A program made the position numbers and the translations under genes. From Arthrobacter horti (GTDB lineage: Bacteria; Actinomycetota; Actinomycetes; Actinomycetales; Micrococcaceae), in assembly GCF_030731045.1 (NCBI RefSeq), contig NZ_JAVALS010000019.1, forward strand, positions 1-42,239: 42,239 nucleotides of DNA, in the 5' to 3' direction. The notes beneath the pieces were generated by a model that saw only the letters and a program-made list of their open reading frames with translations, did not search any database and was not told where the DNA came from. Shown here piece after piece: positions 8,394-15,838 of this stretch (position 1 is the stretch's first letter; each line of letters starts with the position of its first letter).

Positions 8394-9188
8394 TCAGATG
8401 TTGAAGGCGGGTTCGATGACTTTGGAGAGGGACGTCCTGGTGCGTTCCTCGCGGGGATTGCCGAAGAGCTGGGCCGGCGGGCCGGACTCGACCACCCGGC
8501 CCTGGTCCATGAAGACCACGGTGTCCGCGACGTCACGGGCGAACCCCATCTCATGCGTGACCACCACCAGGGTGGTCCCGGTGCTGGCCAGGTCCCGGAC
8601 GACGTCCAGGACCTCCCCCACCAGCTCCGGGTCCAGGGCCGAGGTCGGCTCGTCGAAGAGCACGATCCGCGGCTCCAGCGCCAGCGCCCGGGCGATCGCC
8701 ACGCGCTGCTGCTGGCCGCCGGAGAGCTGCCTCGGATACACGCCGGCCTTGTCTGCCAGGCCCACGCGGTCCAGGAGCTCCAGCGCCTTGGCCGTGACCT
8801 CCTGGCGGTTCCGCCGCTGCGCCACCAGCGGCGCCTCCACCACGTTCTCCAGCACGGTCAGGTGCGGGAAGAGGTTGAAGTTCTGGAAGACGAAGCCGAT
8901 CCCGGTACGCGTGGCGAGAATGTCCTTCTCCCGGCGCTCGTGGAGCTTCCCACCGCGGAGCCGATACCCCACGGGTTCGCCGTCCACCGCGATGTAGCCG
9001 GCGCTGAGCGCCTCCAGGTGGTTGATGGCCCGCAGGAGCGTGGACTTGCCGGAGCCGGACGGGCCCACGATCACGGTCACCTCGCCGGGTTTCACGGTGA
9101 GGTTCACGCCCTTCAGAACTTCCAGGGTGCCGAAGCTCTTGCGGGCGTCCACGATGTCCACGCGGGCGGGAAGGGTGGCGGTGCTCAT
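8394..9188 (-). CDS. ABC importer ATP-binding protein (polar amino-acid type)
   Basis: A 264-residue ATPase of the HisP/GlnQ/TcyC class. Walker A GPSGSGKST at residues 42-50, Q-loop FQNFNLFPHLTVLENV at about 101-116, signature LSGGQQQR at 155-162, Walker B IVLFDEPTSALDPE at 175-188, and the switch His in VVVTHEMGFARDVAD. All key residues are intact. Its ATG overlaps the permease stop codon (ATGA at 9188-9185), and the binding-protein gene starts seven bases after its own stop, so the three transporter parts are translated together. Confidence 0.96.
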   Translation of the reverse strand: MSTATLPARVDIVDARKSFGTLEVLKGVNLTVKPGEVTVIVGPSGSGKSTLLRAINHLEALSAGYIAVDGEPVGYRLRGGKLHERREKDILATRTGIGFVFQNFNLFPHLTVLENVVEAPLVAQRRNRQEVTAKALELLDRVGLADKAGVYPRQLSGGQQQRVAIARALALEPRIVLFDEPTSALDPELVGEVLDVVRDLASTGTTLVVVTHEMGFARDVADTVVFMDQGRVVESGPPAQLFGNPREERTRTSLSKVIEPAFNI

Positions 9189-10225
9189 GCTTCCGGTGTC
9201 CTTTCAGAAGGAGGTGCGACGACGGCGCGGCGCGGGCCGAGATTGGCCCGGAGCCTCTGCCACGGGGTGAGCGGGAGGGTGCGGACGGAGCCGCGGGAGA
9301 AGTGCCGTTCGATGTAGTACTGGGCGATGCTCAGGACCGAGGTGATGACCACGTACCAGAGGGTGGCCACCAGGAGCAGCGGCAGAACCTGCTGGGTGCG
9401 GTTGTAGATGACCTGCACGGTGTAGAAGAGCTCGGAGTACGCCAGGACGTAGACCACGGAGGTGCCCTTGACCAGGCCGATCACCTCGTTGAACGCGTTC
9501 GGCAGGATGGCTCGCATGGCCTGCGGGAGCACGATCCGGGTGTTACGCCGCCAGGCCGGGATGCCGAGGGCCGCGGCGGCTTCGAGCTGTCCGGCGTCCA
9601 CGGAGAGGATGCCGCCCCGGATGATCTCCGCCGAGTAGGCGGCCTGGTTGAGGCTGAGGCCCAGCACCGCGGCGGCGAACTGGCTGATGAGCGTGGTGGT
9701 GGAGGCCTCGAAGAAGCGGACATCGGTGAACGGGATGCCCAGACTGATCTTCTCGTAGAGGTACCCCAGGTTGTACCAGAGGAGCAGCTGGACCAGCAGC
9801 GGCGTGGAACGGAACACCCAGGAGAAGGTCCATGCCACGCCCACCAGCAGAGGCGAGGTGGAGAGCCGCATGAGTGCCAGCAGGAAGCCGAGCAGGAATC
9901 CCAGCGTCCCGGCGATGACCGTCAGCTTCAGCGTCTCCAGCAGGCCGGTCAGGACGGACTGCGCGGTGAACCACTGCGCCACCACGCCCCACTCCCAGCG
10001 CGGGTTGGTGGCCAGGGACCACGCCACGCCGGCCAGCAGGAGTGCCACCACCACGGTGCCCACCCAGCGGCCGGGGTGGCGGGCTTTGACCACGCGCAGT
10101 TCGGCGGCCGGCGGAAGCGCGGCCGGGTCAGGCGGTGCCGTGTCCACGGCTCCGGTGTGCAGGCCGAGGGTAAGTCTGTGTTCGGTGCCGTCGTCCAGCA
10201 CGGGGGTGTCGGTGATGACGCTCAT
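9185..10225 (-). CDS. ABC importer permease (HisM/TcyB type)
   Basis: A 346-residue inner-membrane permease with the amino-acid permease core. The start at 10225 (MSVITDTPVLDDG) is preceded by GAGGACCTGCC. The first 55 residues are a polar cytoplasmic extension not common in this family. Membrane segments start around residue 57; the TLKLTVIAGTLGFLLGFLLALMR opening and the EAA loop QLEAAAALGIPAWRRNTRIVLPQAMRAILP, which contacts the ATPase, are well kept. Only one permease gene is present, so it probably forms a homodimer. It is the first gene of the operon, downstream of the promoter at 10296-10267. Confidence 0.93.
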   Translation of the reverse strand: MSVITDTPVLDDGTEHRLTLGLHTGAVDTAPPDPAALPPAAELRVVKARHPGRWVGTVVVALLLAGVAWSLATNPRWEWGVVAQWFTAQSVLTGLLETLKLTVIAGTLGFLLGFLLALMRLSTSPLLVGVAWTFSWVFRSTPLLVQLLLWYNLGYLYEKISLGIPFTDVRFFEASTTTLISQFAAAVLGLSLNQAAYSAEIIRGGILSVDAGQLEAAAALGIPAWRRNTRIVLPQAMRAILPNAFNEVIGLVKGTSVVYVLAYSELFYTVQVIYNRTQQVLPLLLVATLWYVVITSVLSIAQYYIERHFSRGSVRTLPLTPWQRLRANLGPRRAVVAPPSERTPEA

Positions 10226-10266
10226 GGCAGGTCCTCGCAGGTCCGTGGAAGGGGTGATCAGCAGCC

Positions 10267-10296
10267 AATCTAGGAACCCCGATCGGGGCGGTTCAA
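10267..10296 (-). promoter_or_regulatory. Sigma-70-type promoter with palindrome in its spacer
   Basis: Reading the minus strand, TTGAAC (10296-10291) and TAGATT (10272-10267) are separated by 18 bases, a good housekeeping promoter for the transporter-monooxygenase operon. The spacer contains the perfect 12-base palindrome CCCCGATCGGGG at 10277-10288, a likely regulator binding site placed to block or twist the promoter. The regulator gene is not in the window. Confidence 0.55.
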
Positions 10297-10323
10297 GGCG
10301 TCCCTTCACCTCCGGAAACCCTC

Positions 10324-10397
10324 GTTCACGGCACGTCGCCGCAGGTCACACGCCTCCATATGCGGCCCCGCACGACGCCCCGTGACGGGCCGTGAAC
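10324..10397. repeat. Spaced 9-bp inverted repeat in divergent control region
   Basis: GTTCACGGC at 10324-10332 and its perfect complement GCCGTGAAC at 10389-10397 lie 56 bases apart between two divergent transcription units. The second arm lies within a locally repetitive stretch (CGTGACGGGCCGTGAAC). It may be a paired operator for a looping regulator of both units. Function is inferred from position only. Confidence 0.35.
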
Positions 10398-10456
10398 CCC
10401 GGCGTCGGGCGGTGACGGACCCGCTGGATTCCCGGGTGGAGGGGCTCCTAGGGTCG

Positions 10457-10477
10457 GGTTCCACACGCACCGGAACC
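10457..10477 (+). promoter_or_regulatory. Leader hairpin before the FAD/NAD(P)-binding gene
   Basis: GGTTCC (10457-10462) and GGAACC (10472-10477) can pair around a nine-base loop. The stem ends two bases before the AAGGAGGAG ribosome binding site of the gene starting at 10489, so it could influence translation, or act at DNA level as a small operator. No known riboswitch pattern was recognised. Confidence 0.3.
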
Positions 10478-10488
10478 AAGGAGGAGAC

Positions 10489-12387
10489 ATGAGTCAGGCA
10501 CGTCCGTCGCTGGTGGTGATCGGGGCAGGACCCCGCGTGGCCGGGGTGCTGGAGCGGATGGCCGCGAACGCCCCGGAGCTGCTGCGCTCCGAGGTGGACA
10601 TCCACCTGGTGGACCCGCACGAACCGGGTTCCGGACGGGTCTGGCGGCACGAGCAGTACCCAGGCCTCCTGCTCAACTCCCAAGCGCAGGACATCACCCT
10701 TTTCACCGATGCGACGGTGAATTGCGAAGGCCCGCGGACCGAGGGCCCGGATCTGCTCGAGTGGGCCGGGACCGTGGCCCCGGAGGCGCTCGAGGACCCG
10801 CAGCTGCTCACGGAGGCCGCAGCCCTCCGGCTGGGTTCGTTCCCCAGCCGCCGGCTCTTCGGCGCCTACGCCCGCTGGTTCCTGCACGCGGCGGTGCTCC
10901 GCCTCGCCCCGCGGGCGCGCGTCACCGTGCATCGCGACACCGCGCTCTCCGTCCACGACGCCGGCGAGGACGGCCACCACAGCGAGGCAGCTCACAGCGG
11001 CGCCTCCCATCGCGTCCTCCTGGCCTCCGGCACGGTGCTGGAGGCCGCCGTCGTGCTCTACGCCCTGGGCCACAGCGACGCGCGGCCGGACGACCGCGAG
11101 CGAGAGCTGGCCGCGTTCGCCGAGCGGCACGGCGGTGCGTACCTGCCGGCGTCGTACACTGCCGACGCGGACTATTCGGCGATCCTTCCCGGCCAGGATG
11201 TGCTGGTGTCGGGGCTGGGGCTGGCGTTCATCGACCTCGTGGTGCTGCTGTTCGAAGGCCGCGGAGGGCGCTTCCAAGCGGCCGAAGGCGGCAGGCTCGA
11301 CTACGTCGCGTCCGGCCGGGAGCCGCGCCTCTGGGCCGGTTCACGGCGCGGGGTTCCGTATCACGCGAAGCCCCAGGCTCCCCTGCGCGGGCCCTTGCCC
11401 GCCGGCCCGCGGTACCTGAACCGCCAGGCCGTCACCTCGCTCGCGGACCTCCACCCGGACGCCGCCTTCCGGGAGCTCCTCTGGCCGCTGGTGCAGAAGG
11501 AGGCCGCCCACTATTTCTACGCTGAGCTGTTCGCCGCGTCACCGGAGCGTGTCTCGGGGCCGTGGCACGCGTTCCTGCGCCGCCTGGACACGGTGACGTG
11601 GGCCTCGGCCGAGGCGGAGCGGCTCCTGGCCGACTTCCTGCCGGATCCCGCGGACCGCCTGGACTTCGCACGGCTGGACCGCCCGCTGGCCGGGCTGCAC
11701 GGCGGGATCGAGGAACGCGAGGATGCGGTGCGGCAGCATATCGAGAACGACCTGCGGCTCCGCAGCGACCCGGAACGGAGCGAGCAGACGGCCCTGTTCG
11801 TGGGGCTGCTCCAGGCCTACGTCACGCTCGGCGACGCCGCCGCGCCGTTCGACGAGTGGTGGCACGGTTTCTTCAGTTTCGTCGACTCCGGCCCACCGCC
11901 GCACCGTCTGCAGGAACTGCTGGCGCTGCACCGCGCCGGGTTCGTCAGGTTCCTGGGGCCGGGCCTGTCCGTCGGCACCGACGAGGCGAGCGGCACGTTC
12001 ACGGCCGCGGTCCCCGGCAGCGCCGAGGTGGTGCACGCGAGCGCCTTCGTGGAGGCCCGCCTGCCTCAGCCCACCGTCAGGGGTTCCAGCAATCCGGCGC
12101 TGTGGCAGCTGGGCGGCAGCGGGCTGGGGCAGGTGCGGCGGGGCCGGCTGGCCGTCGACGCTCAGCACCGGATCCTGGGGCCCGACGGCGCGGCGCGGGA
12201 GACGCTGTTCGCGGTGGGTCCGTGGACGGCGGCCTGGGGCGCGGCGGCGTTCGCCAGGCCGCGCACCAATGCGGCGCCGTTCCGCGAGAACGACGCCCTC
12301 GCACGGCGACTCCTGACGCTTCTGAGCCGGCAGCCGGCCCAGCCCGTGGTCCGCGTTTCCTCCGCACTCGCCGGGGTGCGAGCATGA
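10489..12387 (+). CDS. FAD/NAD(P)-binding protein (PF13454 type)
   Basis: A 632-residue protein with an N-terminal Rossmann motif VVIGAGPRVAGVLERM (residues about 6-21; the usual GxGxxG is slightly altered) followed by IHLVDPHEPGSGRVWR and LLLNSQAQDITLFTD, typical of the large FAD-NAD(P)-binding family found in actinobacteria next to amino-acid and sulfur genes. A second nucleotide-binding region starts near ILPGQDVLVSGLGLAFIDLVV (about residue 232). It is probably a cytoplasmic flavin oxidase or N-/S-hydroxylase. Strong AAGGAGGAG ribosome binding site. It is divergent from the transporter operon and overlaps the following GNAT gene by ATGA, so all three units probably serve one pathway. Reaction unknown. 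Confidence 0.82.
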   Translation: MSQARPSLVVIGAGPRVAGVLERMAANAPELLRSEVDIHLVDPHEPGSGRVWRHEQYPGLLLNSQAQDITLFTDATVNCEGPRTEGPDLLEWAGTVAPEALEDPQLLTEAAALRLGSFPSRRLFGAYARWFLHAAVLRLAPRARVTVHRDTALSVHDAGEDGHHSEAAHSGASHRVLLASGTVLEAAVVLYALGHSDARPDDRERELAAFAERHGGAYLPASYTADADYSAILPGQDVLVSGLGLAFIDLVVLLFEGRGGRFQAAEGGRLDYVASGREPRLWAGSRRGVPYHAKPQAPLRGPLPAGPRYLNRQAVTSLADLHPDAAFRELLWPLVQKEAAHYFYAELFAASPERVSGPWHAFLRRLDTVTWASAEAERLLADFLPDPADRLDFARLDRPLAGLHGGIEEREDAVRQHIENDLRLRSDPERSEQTALFVGLLQAYVTLGDAAAPFDEWWHGFFSFVDSGPPPHRLQELLALHRAGFVRFLGPGLSVGTDEASGTFTAAVPGSAEVVHASAFVEARLPQPTVRGSSNPALWQLGGSGLGQVRRGRLAVDAQHRILGPDGAARETLFAVGPWTAAWGAAAFARPRTNAAPFRENDALARRLLTLLSRQPAQPVVRVSSALAGVRA

Positions 12388-12911
12388 CACTGTCCCTGCA
12401 CCAGAAAGACCGCTCCATGACTGACACCGTGAACCTCGACGTCGTGCACGTCGGCCTGGACGACCCGCGCGTCAAGCCGCTGCTGGACGAACTGGCCGTC
12501 GAATACAACACGCGGTACGGGGACTTCTTCTCCGCCGCTGGGGCCCAGGAGGAACTGTCCCGCTACCCGGCCAGCGAGTTCGAGCCGCCCCACGGTGCGC
12601 TGCTGATCCTGCAGCAGGGTGCGGAGACCGTGGCGGGCGGGGCGTTCCGGCGCTACAACGAGCGCACGGCGGAGTTCAAGCGGATCTGGACCCATTCCGC
12701 GCATCGCCGCAAGGGCCTGGCGCGCCGGGTGCTGGTGGAACTCGAGCAGGCGGCCCGCGAGCGCGGCTATGAGCGCATCTATCTCACCACCGGGCCACGC
12801 CAGCCGGAGGCGAAGGGCCTGTACCTGGCCACCGGGTACACCCCGCTCTTCGATCTTGAGGCGGACCCGGAGCAGCTGCGGCACCTGGCGTTCGAGAAGG
12901 CGCTTGGTTAG
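12384..12911 (+). CDS. GNAT family N-acetyltransferase
   Basis: A 175-residue acetyltransferase. The start at 12384 forms an ATGA overlap with the stop of the previous gene; an alternative ATG at 12417 would remove 11 residues. The acetyl-CoA loop is seen as RIWTHSAHRRKGLARRVLVELEQAARERG, then YLTTGPRQPEAKGLYLATGYTPLF. Coupling to the FAD-binding gene and divergence from an amino-acid importer with flavin monooxygenases fits a role in acetylating an amino-acid derivative, comparable in principle to SnaA of B. subtilis, which N-acetylates S-substituted cysteines. Substrate not shown by sequence. The 200 bases after it hold no clear feature except the terminator at 13073-13108. Confidence 0.88.
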   Translation: MTLSLHQKDRSMTDTVNLDVVHVGLDDPRVKPLLDELAVEYNTRYGDFFSAAGAQEELSRYPASEFEPPHGALLILQQGAETVAGGAFRRYNERTAEFKRIWTHSAHRRKGLARRVLVELEQAARERGYERIYLTTGPRQPEAKGLYLATGYTPLFDLEADPEQLRHLAFEKALG

Positions 12912-13072
12912 CTGCAAGCCACACATCGGCGCGTTCTTCGGCAGGCAATGACTGCAGAGCCCGGCCCGGCGAGGCCAAGATGTACGGCCACGATCACGGG
13001 ACCTTCGCGATCCGGGAGTACTCCACTGGGTCACTGACCGCAAGGCTGCCGGCGATGGGGGCTCAAGGTGAT

Positions 13073-13108
13073 GGGTGAGGGGCCGCTTTGCACTCCAGCC
13101 CCTCACCC
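13073..13108 (-). terminator. Terminator-like hairpin after the cyclase gene
   Basis: GGGTGAGGGGC (13073-13083) pairs perfectly with GCCCCTCACCC (13098-13108) around a 14-base loop, five bases after the end of the minus-strand cyclase gene. No U-run follows on either strand, as is common in GC-rich actinobacteria. It may also stop transcription arriving from the GNAT gene on the plus strand. Confidence 0.65.
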
Positions 13109-13113
13109 GGTTC

Positions 13114-13563
13114 CTACTCTGAGGAGATGATTCCGAGCTGCTGAAGGACCTTCACGCCGTCGTCCAGGCCGGTTTCTTCAACGATGAGCCCGTCGACGAC
13201 CTTGAGCACAGTCATACCGGTGAAGCGCATTGTCTTGCCGGATGCGGCCGGCACAGAGCCGATGGGCAGATCGGTGAAGTCCACACCTCCTGTGTGGGTG
13301 CCGCCGCCTTCCCATTGGCCGACGACGTAGTCGCCTTCGGCAATGAGGTCGGCGGTGCCCCAGAAACCGAGGTCGGGGAACGCCTTGCGGAACCGAGTGG
13401 CGAAGTCGCGGACTTCGTCGCGGCCGACCATCGGTTCATGCAGGGAGTAGTGGAACTTGATGTCGGGGGCGGCCAGCTCGTCAATGATGGCCGGGTTGAA
13501 GTCCTCGCCCCAGAATTCAGTGAACCAGCGGCCGACGATTGCCTTGTTCTCTTCGAGTGACAT
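13114..13563 (-). CDS. SnoaL-like polyketide cyclase / ester cyclase family protein
   Basis: A 149-residue NTF2-fold protein. Family marks are NKAIVGRWFTEFWGEDFNPAIIDEL, HYSLHEPMVGRDEVRDFATRFRKAFPDL and a final GLIVEETGLDDGVKVLQQLGII. Such small alpha+beta barrels bind or isomerise small hydrophobic compounds; the exact role of most members is unknown. AAGGAG precedes the ATG at 13563. It has its own copy of the island promoter motif (13648-13618), so it probably responds to the same signal as the alkylation-repair genes. It may detoxify or bind an alkylating or electrophilic compound; this is inference. Confidence 0.85.
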   Translation of the reverse strand: MSLEENKAIVGRWFTEFWGEDFNPAIIDELAAPDIKFHYSLHEPMVGRDEVRDFATRFRKAFPDLGFWGTADLIAEGDYVVGQWEGGGTHTGGVDFTDLPIGSVPAASGKTMRFTGMTVLKVVDGLIVEETGLDDGVKVLQQLGIISSE

Positions 13564-13617
13564 GGTGGTCTCCTTGTCTCGGTGATCGTCGGCGAGCGGT
13601 GGTGATCGTCGACATTT

Positions 13618-13648
13618 GGAAGACGGTGGTCGTCAGCGAAACGTGAGG
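13618..13648 (-). promoter_or_regulatory. Putative ECF-sigma promoter, copy 1 (cyclase gene)
   Basis: Minus strand CCTCACGTTT (13648-13639), 13-base spacer, CGTCTTCC (13625-13618). It lies 55 bases before the cyclase ATG. It matches four other copies in the island; a CGTC-type -10 is typical of ECF sigma factors. Confidence 0.75.
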
Positions 13649-13700
13649 TGGGTTGCAGAAATCCCTGGTGCAGGGGTGTGCGTCGTGGCCGTCGTCGGGA

Positions 13701-14543
13701 TCAGAGGTATGCGGCCTCCGTCCAGAGGTGCAGGAGGGCGTGGGTCCGGTGCGGCGCCCAGGCACGGGAGCGGTCCTTGGCCAAGTGCTGGTCGAGCCCA
13801 AGTGCCCGGCGGGCAACGAGGTCGCCGGGGGCGAAGGTATCGGGGTGTTGCAAGGCACGGACCTGGAGGTAGTCGGCGGTCCACGGGCCGATCCCGGGGA
13901 TCGCCAGGAGAAGCCGTCGTGCTTCTTCGACTGTGAGTCCTGTCAGCCGTGGCCCGTCGGCCCATAGGACCGCGACTTCGTGCAGGGTCTTGGCTCGGGC
14001 ACCGGTCAGTCCCACGCGGGAGCGGATCTCATCGATCGTGAGTTGCGCGATGGTCCTTGCTTCGGGGAAGACACACAGCTCGGAACTGGGCACTGGCACG
14101 CCGAACGCTGCGACCAATCGGCCTGCGAAAGTGCGCGCGGTGGCGAGTGAAACCTGTTGGCCGATCACGGTCGCGGCCACTGCTTCGAACTCGTCGGGGT
14201 AGCCGATGAGCCGAAGACCGGGCCGCTTGTCCACAAGAGGTCCGATGATGGGGTCGGCGGTGAAGGTGTGGTCGATGATGCGGATATCCCGGTCAAGATC
14301 GAACCAGCCGCGGATCCTGGAGACCAGGACATCGAGATCCGCCGTGGTCGGGCCGAGATCGGCCAGCACGCCTCGCTCATCGAGCGCGAGCCGTACCGGC
14401 ACGTGGGCGTCGTCGACGGCGAGGACTCGCCGATAGATCGCGCCCTTCACCTCCTCGGCGCCGGGGATCGCGTGAGCGGTGAGCATCGCGAGAGCCGCCC
14501 TGTGATGGAAGGGGCCCAGGGCGGTGAGCCTGATCTGGGTCAT
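13701..14543 (-). CDS. alkA: DNA-3-methyladenine glycosylase II (AlkA)
   Basis: A 280-residue base-excision glycosylase, the same length as E. coli AlkA, removing 3-methyladenine and other alkylated bases. The N-terminal part matches the AlkA TBP-like domain (FHHRAALAMLTAHAIPGAEEV). EFEAVAATVIGQQVSLATARTFAGRLVAAFG starts the glycosylase core. The helix-hairpin-helix is LLLAIPGIGPWTADYLQVRA at about 211-230 and the catalytic Asp is D241 in FAPGDLVARRA. It is the last gene of the sigma-led operon and overlaps the Tag stop codon by ATGA. No Ada or methyltransferase domain is fused to it. Confidence 0.94.
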   Translation of the reverse strand: MTQIRLTALGPFHHRAALAMLTAHAIPGAEEVKGAIYRRVLAVDDAHVPVRLALDERGVLADLGPTTADLDVLVSRIRGWFDLDRDIRIIDHTFTADPIIGPLVDKRPGLRLIGYPDEFEAVAATVIGQQVSLATARTFAGRLVAAFGVPVPSSELCVFPEARTIAQLTIDEIRSRVGLTGARAKTLHEVAVLWADGPRLTGLTVEEARRLLLAIPGIGPWTADYLQVRALQHPDTFAPGDLVARRALGLDQHLAKDRSRAWAPHRTHALLHLWTEAAYL

Positions 14544-15151
14544 TTGGTCCAGATGCCGGAGCTGCCACGGCGATGGGAGTCGACCAAATGAGTATCGATG
14601 ATCCCGATCGCCTCCATCAGGGCGTACATGGTGGTCGGCCCGACGAATGCGAAGCCGCGCCGGCGGAGTTCCTTGGAGAGCGCGACGGATTCCGGGGAGG
14701 TGGTCGGGATGTCCTCGAAACGCCGTGGCCTGGGAGTGTCTCGAGGCTGGAAGGACCAGATCAGCGCCGGCAGGCCGCCGTCGTCACGCATCGCGATCGT
14801 GGCGCGCGCGTTGCCAATGGTGGCCTGGATCTTCTGTCGGTTGCGGACGATGCCGGTGTCGACGAGCAGCCGCTCGATGTCCTCCTCGCCGTAGGCGGCG
14901 ATCCTGTCGGGGTTGAAGTCGTGAAATGCTGCCCGGAACGCGGGGCGTTTGCGTAGGATCGTCGCCCAGGACAGGCCGGCCTGGAAGCCCTCCAGCGACA
15001 CGCGCTCGAAGATGCCGTGTTCGTCGGTGATGGGCATGCCCCACTCGTTGTCGTAATAGTCGCGCAACAGCGGATCGACGGAAGCCCAGGCAGGGCGGGC
15101 GAGTCCGTCGTCGCCGATCACGACGCCGGGATCGCGGTTGAGTTCAGTCAT
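14540..15151 (-). CDS. tag: DNA-3-methyladenine glycosylase I (Tag)
   Basis: A 203-residue glycosylase specific for 3-methyladenine in known members. Family blocks present: DPLLRDYYDNEWGMPITDEHGIFERVSLEGFQAGLSWATILRKRPAFRAAF, then DTGIVRNRQKIQATIGNA and the C-terminal FAFVGPTTMYALMEAIGIIDTHL. Odd point: the zinc ligands of E. coli Tag (Cys4, His17, His175, Cys179) are mostly absent. The N-terminal Cys position is Ala/Pro, the YHD motif reads YYD, and the final H-x-x-x-C reads HLVDS; only the C-terminal His remains. It may fold without the zinc snap. Coupled by ATGA to AlkA and 18 bases after AlkB. Confidence 0.93.
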   Translation of the reverse strand: MTELNRDPGVVIGDDGLARPAWASVDPLLRDYYDNEWGMPITDEHGIFERVSLEGFQAGLSWATILRKRPAFRAAFHDFNPDRIAAYGEEDIERLLVDTGIVRNRQKIQATIGNARATIAMRDDGGLPALIWSFQPRDTPRPRRFEDIPTTSPESVALSKELRRRGFAFVGPTTMYALMEAIGIIDTHLVDSHRRGSSGIWTK

Positions 15152-15169
15152 GTCGGATTTCGGTCCTCC

Positions 15170-15838
15170 TCAGCCCTGAAGTCCGGTCATGCGCATGGTG
15201 ATGTTGATTCGTCCAGTGCCAAGGCCGCAGCCGTTGGGGGCGGTGAGCGGGTGAACCCGGGTGACACCGTGGTAGGCGAGACGGGAAGCACTGCCGAAGA
15301 CGAAGAGGTCCCCGGAGCGGAGACGCAGGTCGGTGTAGGGCTTGTTCCTGTTCTCGGTATTCCCGAACCGGAAGGTGCACTCGTCTCCGATGGAGAGCGA
15401 GACGATCGGGGCCAAGGAGCGTTCGTCCTTGTCCTGATGCATGCCCATGCGCGCATTCTCGTCGTAGTAGTTCGCCAGGGCAGTGTCCGGAGTGTAAGCG
15501 GCGGCTTCGGCATCCGTGTAGCCGGACTCGCGCAGTGCGCGGCGGCCGAGCCGGACCATCCAGTCCGGGAATGGGAGCACTCGCGCACCATTGACGTCGG
15601 TGGCTTCGCGCGTGTACTTGTACGGCTGCCAATGCCAACCCAGACAGACCGTGCGCACGGACATTTCATGTCCACGGACCTTCGCAGCCCGGATCGGTAC
15701 AGGGCCGGTGCTCCATTGGCGGAACTGCCCGACGATCCAGCTCTGCTGTTCCAAGGTCAGCCATCCGGGAATATGTACGGCGCCAGGACCTGGCCGGCTG
15801 CGTTCGCCAGGTTCCATGTCCGGGGTGAACAGAGTCAT
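15170..15838 (-). CDS. alkB: AlkB-type 2-oxoglutarate/Fe(II) DNA dealkylase
   Basis: A 222-residue dioxygenase (E. coli AlkB has 216) that oxidatively removes methyl groups from 1-methyladenine and 3-methylcytosine. Iron ligands H134 and D136 (MGMHQDKDER) and H190 (RLAYHGVTR) and the 2-oxoglutarate binding R210 with the AlkB-specific R216 (RINITMR) are all present. NYYDENARMGMHQD and DLFVFGSASRLAYHG are standard family blocks. It is coupled by ATGA to the preceding unknown gene. Confidence 0.95.
   Translation of the reverse strand: MTLFTPDMEPGERSRPGPGAVHIPGWLTLEQQSWIVGQFRQWSTGPVPIRAAKVRGHEMSVRTVCLGWHWQPYKYTREATDVNGARVLPFPDWMVRLGRRALRESGYTDAEAAAYTPDTALANYYDENARMGMHQDKDERSLAPIVSLSIGDECTFRFGNTENRNKPYTDLRLRSGDLFVFGSASRLAYHGVTRVHPLTAPNGCGLGTGRINITMRMTGLQG

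Noticed and set aside
10324..10477. SAM or other sulfur riboswitch before the FAD/NAD(P) gene
   Set aside because: Only one short hairpin and a spaced inverted repeat are present; no multi-helix junction or known conserved loop could be seen.
12912..13072. Possible gene remnant or insertion-sequence trace left of the island
   Set aside because: No frame of useful length, no inverted repeat ends and no recognisable transposase text were found.
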